From positions 1 through 55,687 of the forward strand of contig CAIYHQ010000107.1 of assembly GCA_903926075.1 (NCBI GenBank): a DNA stretch of 55,687 nt, given 5' to 3'. This DNA comes from an uncultured Methanomicrobiales archaeon (GTDB taxonomy: Archaea > Halobacteriota > Methanomicrobia > Methanomicrobiales > Methanospirillaceae). The notes under the pieces are model-generated. The model did no database searches. It saw only the letters and a list, made by a program, of their open reading frames with translations, and had not been told where the DNA came from. Position numbers and translations under genes: made by a program. Shown piece by piece: positions 55,169 through 55,687 of the stretch (positions within the stretch are counted from its first letter, which is position 1; each line of letters starts with the position of its first letter).

Positions 55169-55687
<519 letters not shown>

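Overview
The window is chromosomal DNA from a methanogenic euryarchaeon, most likely of the Methanomicrobiales. The case rests on archaeal-type informational genes (topoisomerase VI, RNA polymerase subunits D, N and K, deoxyhypusine synthase, eIF1, archaeal r-protein order), coenzyme F420 genes (cofG, cofC, cofE), an archaeal mevalonate/isoprenoid operon (mevalonate kinase, isopentenyl phosphate kinase, type 2 IPP isomerase, prenyl transferase) and A/T-rich intergenic regions with TATA-like promoters. I cannot name the genus from sequence alone. TTG and GTG starts are frequent, and many genes overlap by 4 to 17 bases.

Layout. 0-6.3 kb: an IS66-type transposase tail at the left edge, then minus-strand leuS, a PIN-ATPase-KH protein, hisI and a class III prepilin peptidase. 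6.4-9.9 kb: a plus-strand type IV filament assembly set (ATPase and two TadC-like membrane proteins). 9.9-14.4 kb: minus-strand hisS, top6B, top6A and a small membrane protein. 14.4-18 kb: larB-nadM, a small Cys protein, cobyric acid synthase and eIF1. 18-19.5 kb: a three-gene OapA/B/C (ArvA/B/C-like) GTPase operon. It is divergent from 19.6-22.9 kb, where four consecutive CBS-domain genes carry 14 CBS modules. 22.9-23.9 kb: a decayed polytopic membrane protein with frameshifts mostly at T homopolymers. 24-37.3 kb: a long plus-strand core run: deoxyhypusine synthase, tRNA-Ser, rps13-rps4-rps11-rpoD-rpl18e-rpl13-rps9-rpoN, tRNA-Pro, rpoK, rps2, a MEMO-like gene, mvk-ipk-fni, RNase J, idsA and gltX.

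37.4-42.5 kb is the most accessory-looking part: a sensor histidine kinase, a divergent small secreted Thr-rich protein behind an operator-like palindrome, a secreted PKD-TPR protein, and a membrane protein with a cytoplasmic TIR domain and an outer beta-type domain. The TIR gene is the last gene of a minus-strand run cofG-purC-purS-purQ-FTR-TIR (45.5 to 41.4 kb). 45.6-49.9 kb: cofC, then cofE, a dihydropteroate synthase-like gene, folD and glyA (F420 and folate/one-carbon metabolism). 50-54.7 kb: a coiled-coil gene, smc and scpA. 54.7-55.7 kb: an rRNA promoter/leader region with two near-identical promoters exactly 100 bases apart, and the first ~520 bases of 16S rRNA, cut by the window end.

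Best candidates for something new: (1) the TIR/ectodomain protein with its PKD-TPR, secreted-protein and kinase neighbours; (2) the 14-module CBS cluster divergent from a vesicle-type GTPase operon; (3) the homopolymer-frameshifted membrane gene, which is either decaying or switchable; (4) the overlapping larB-nadM pair, which links NaAD metabolism to a LarB-type carboxylase.
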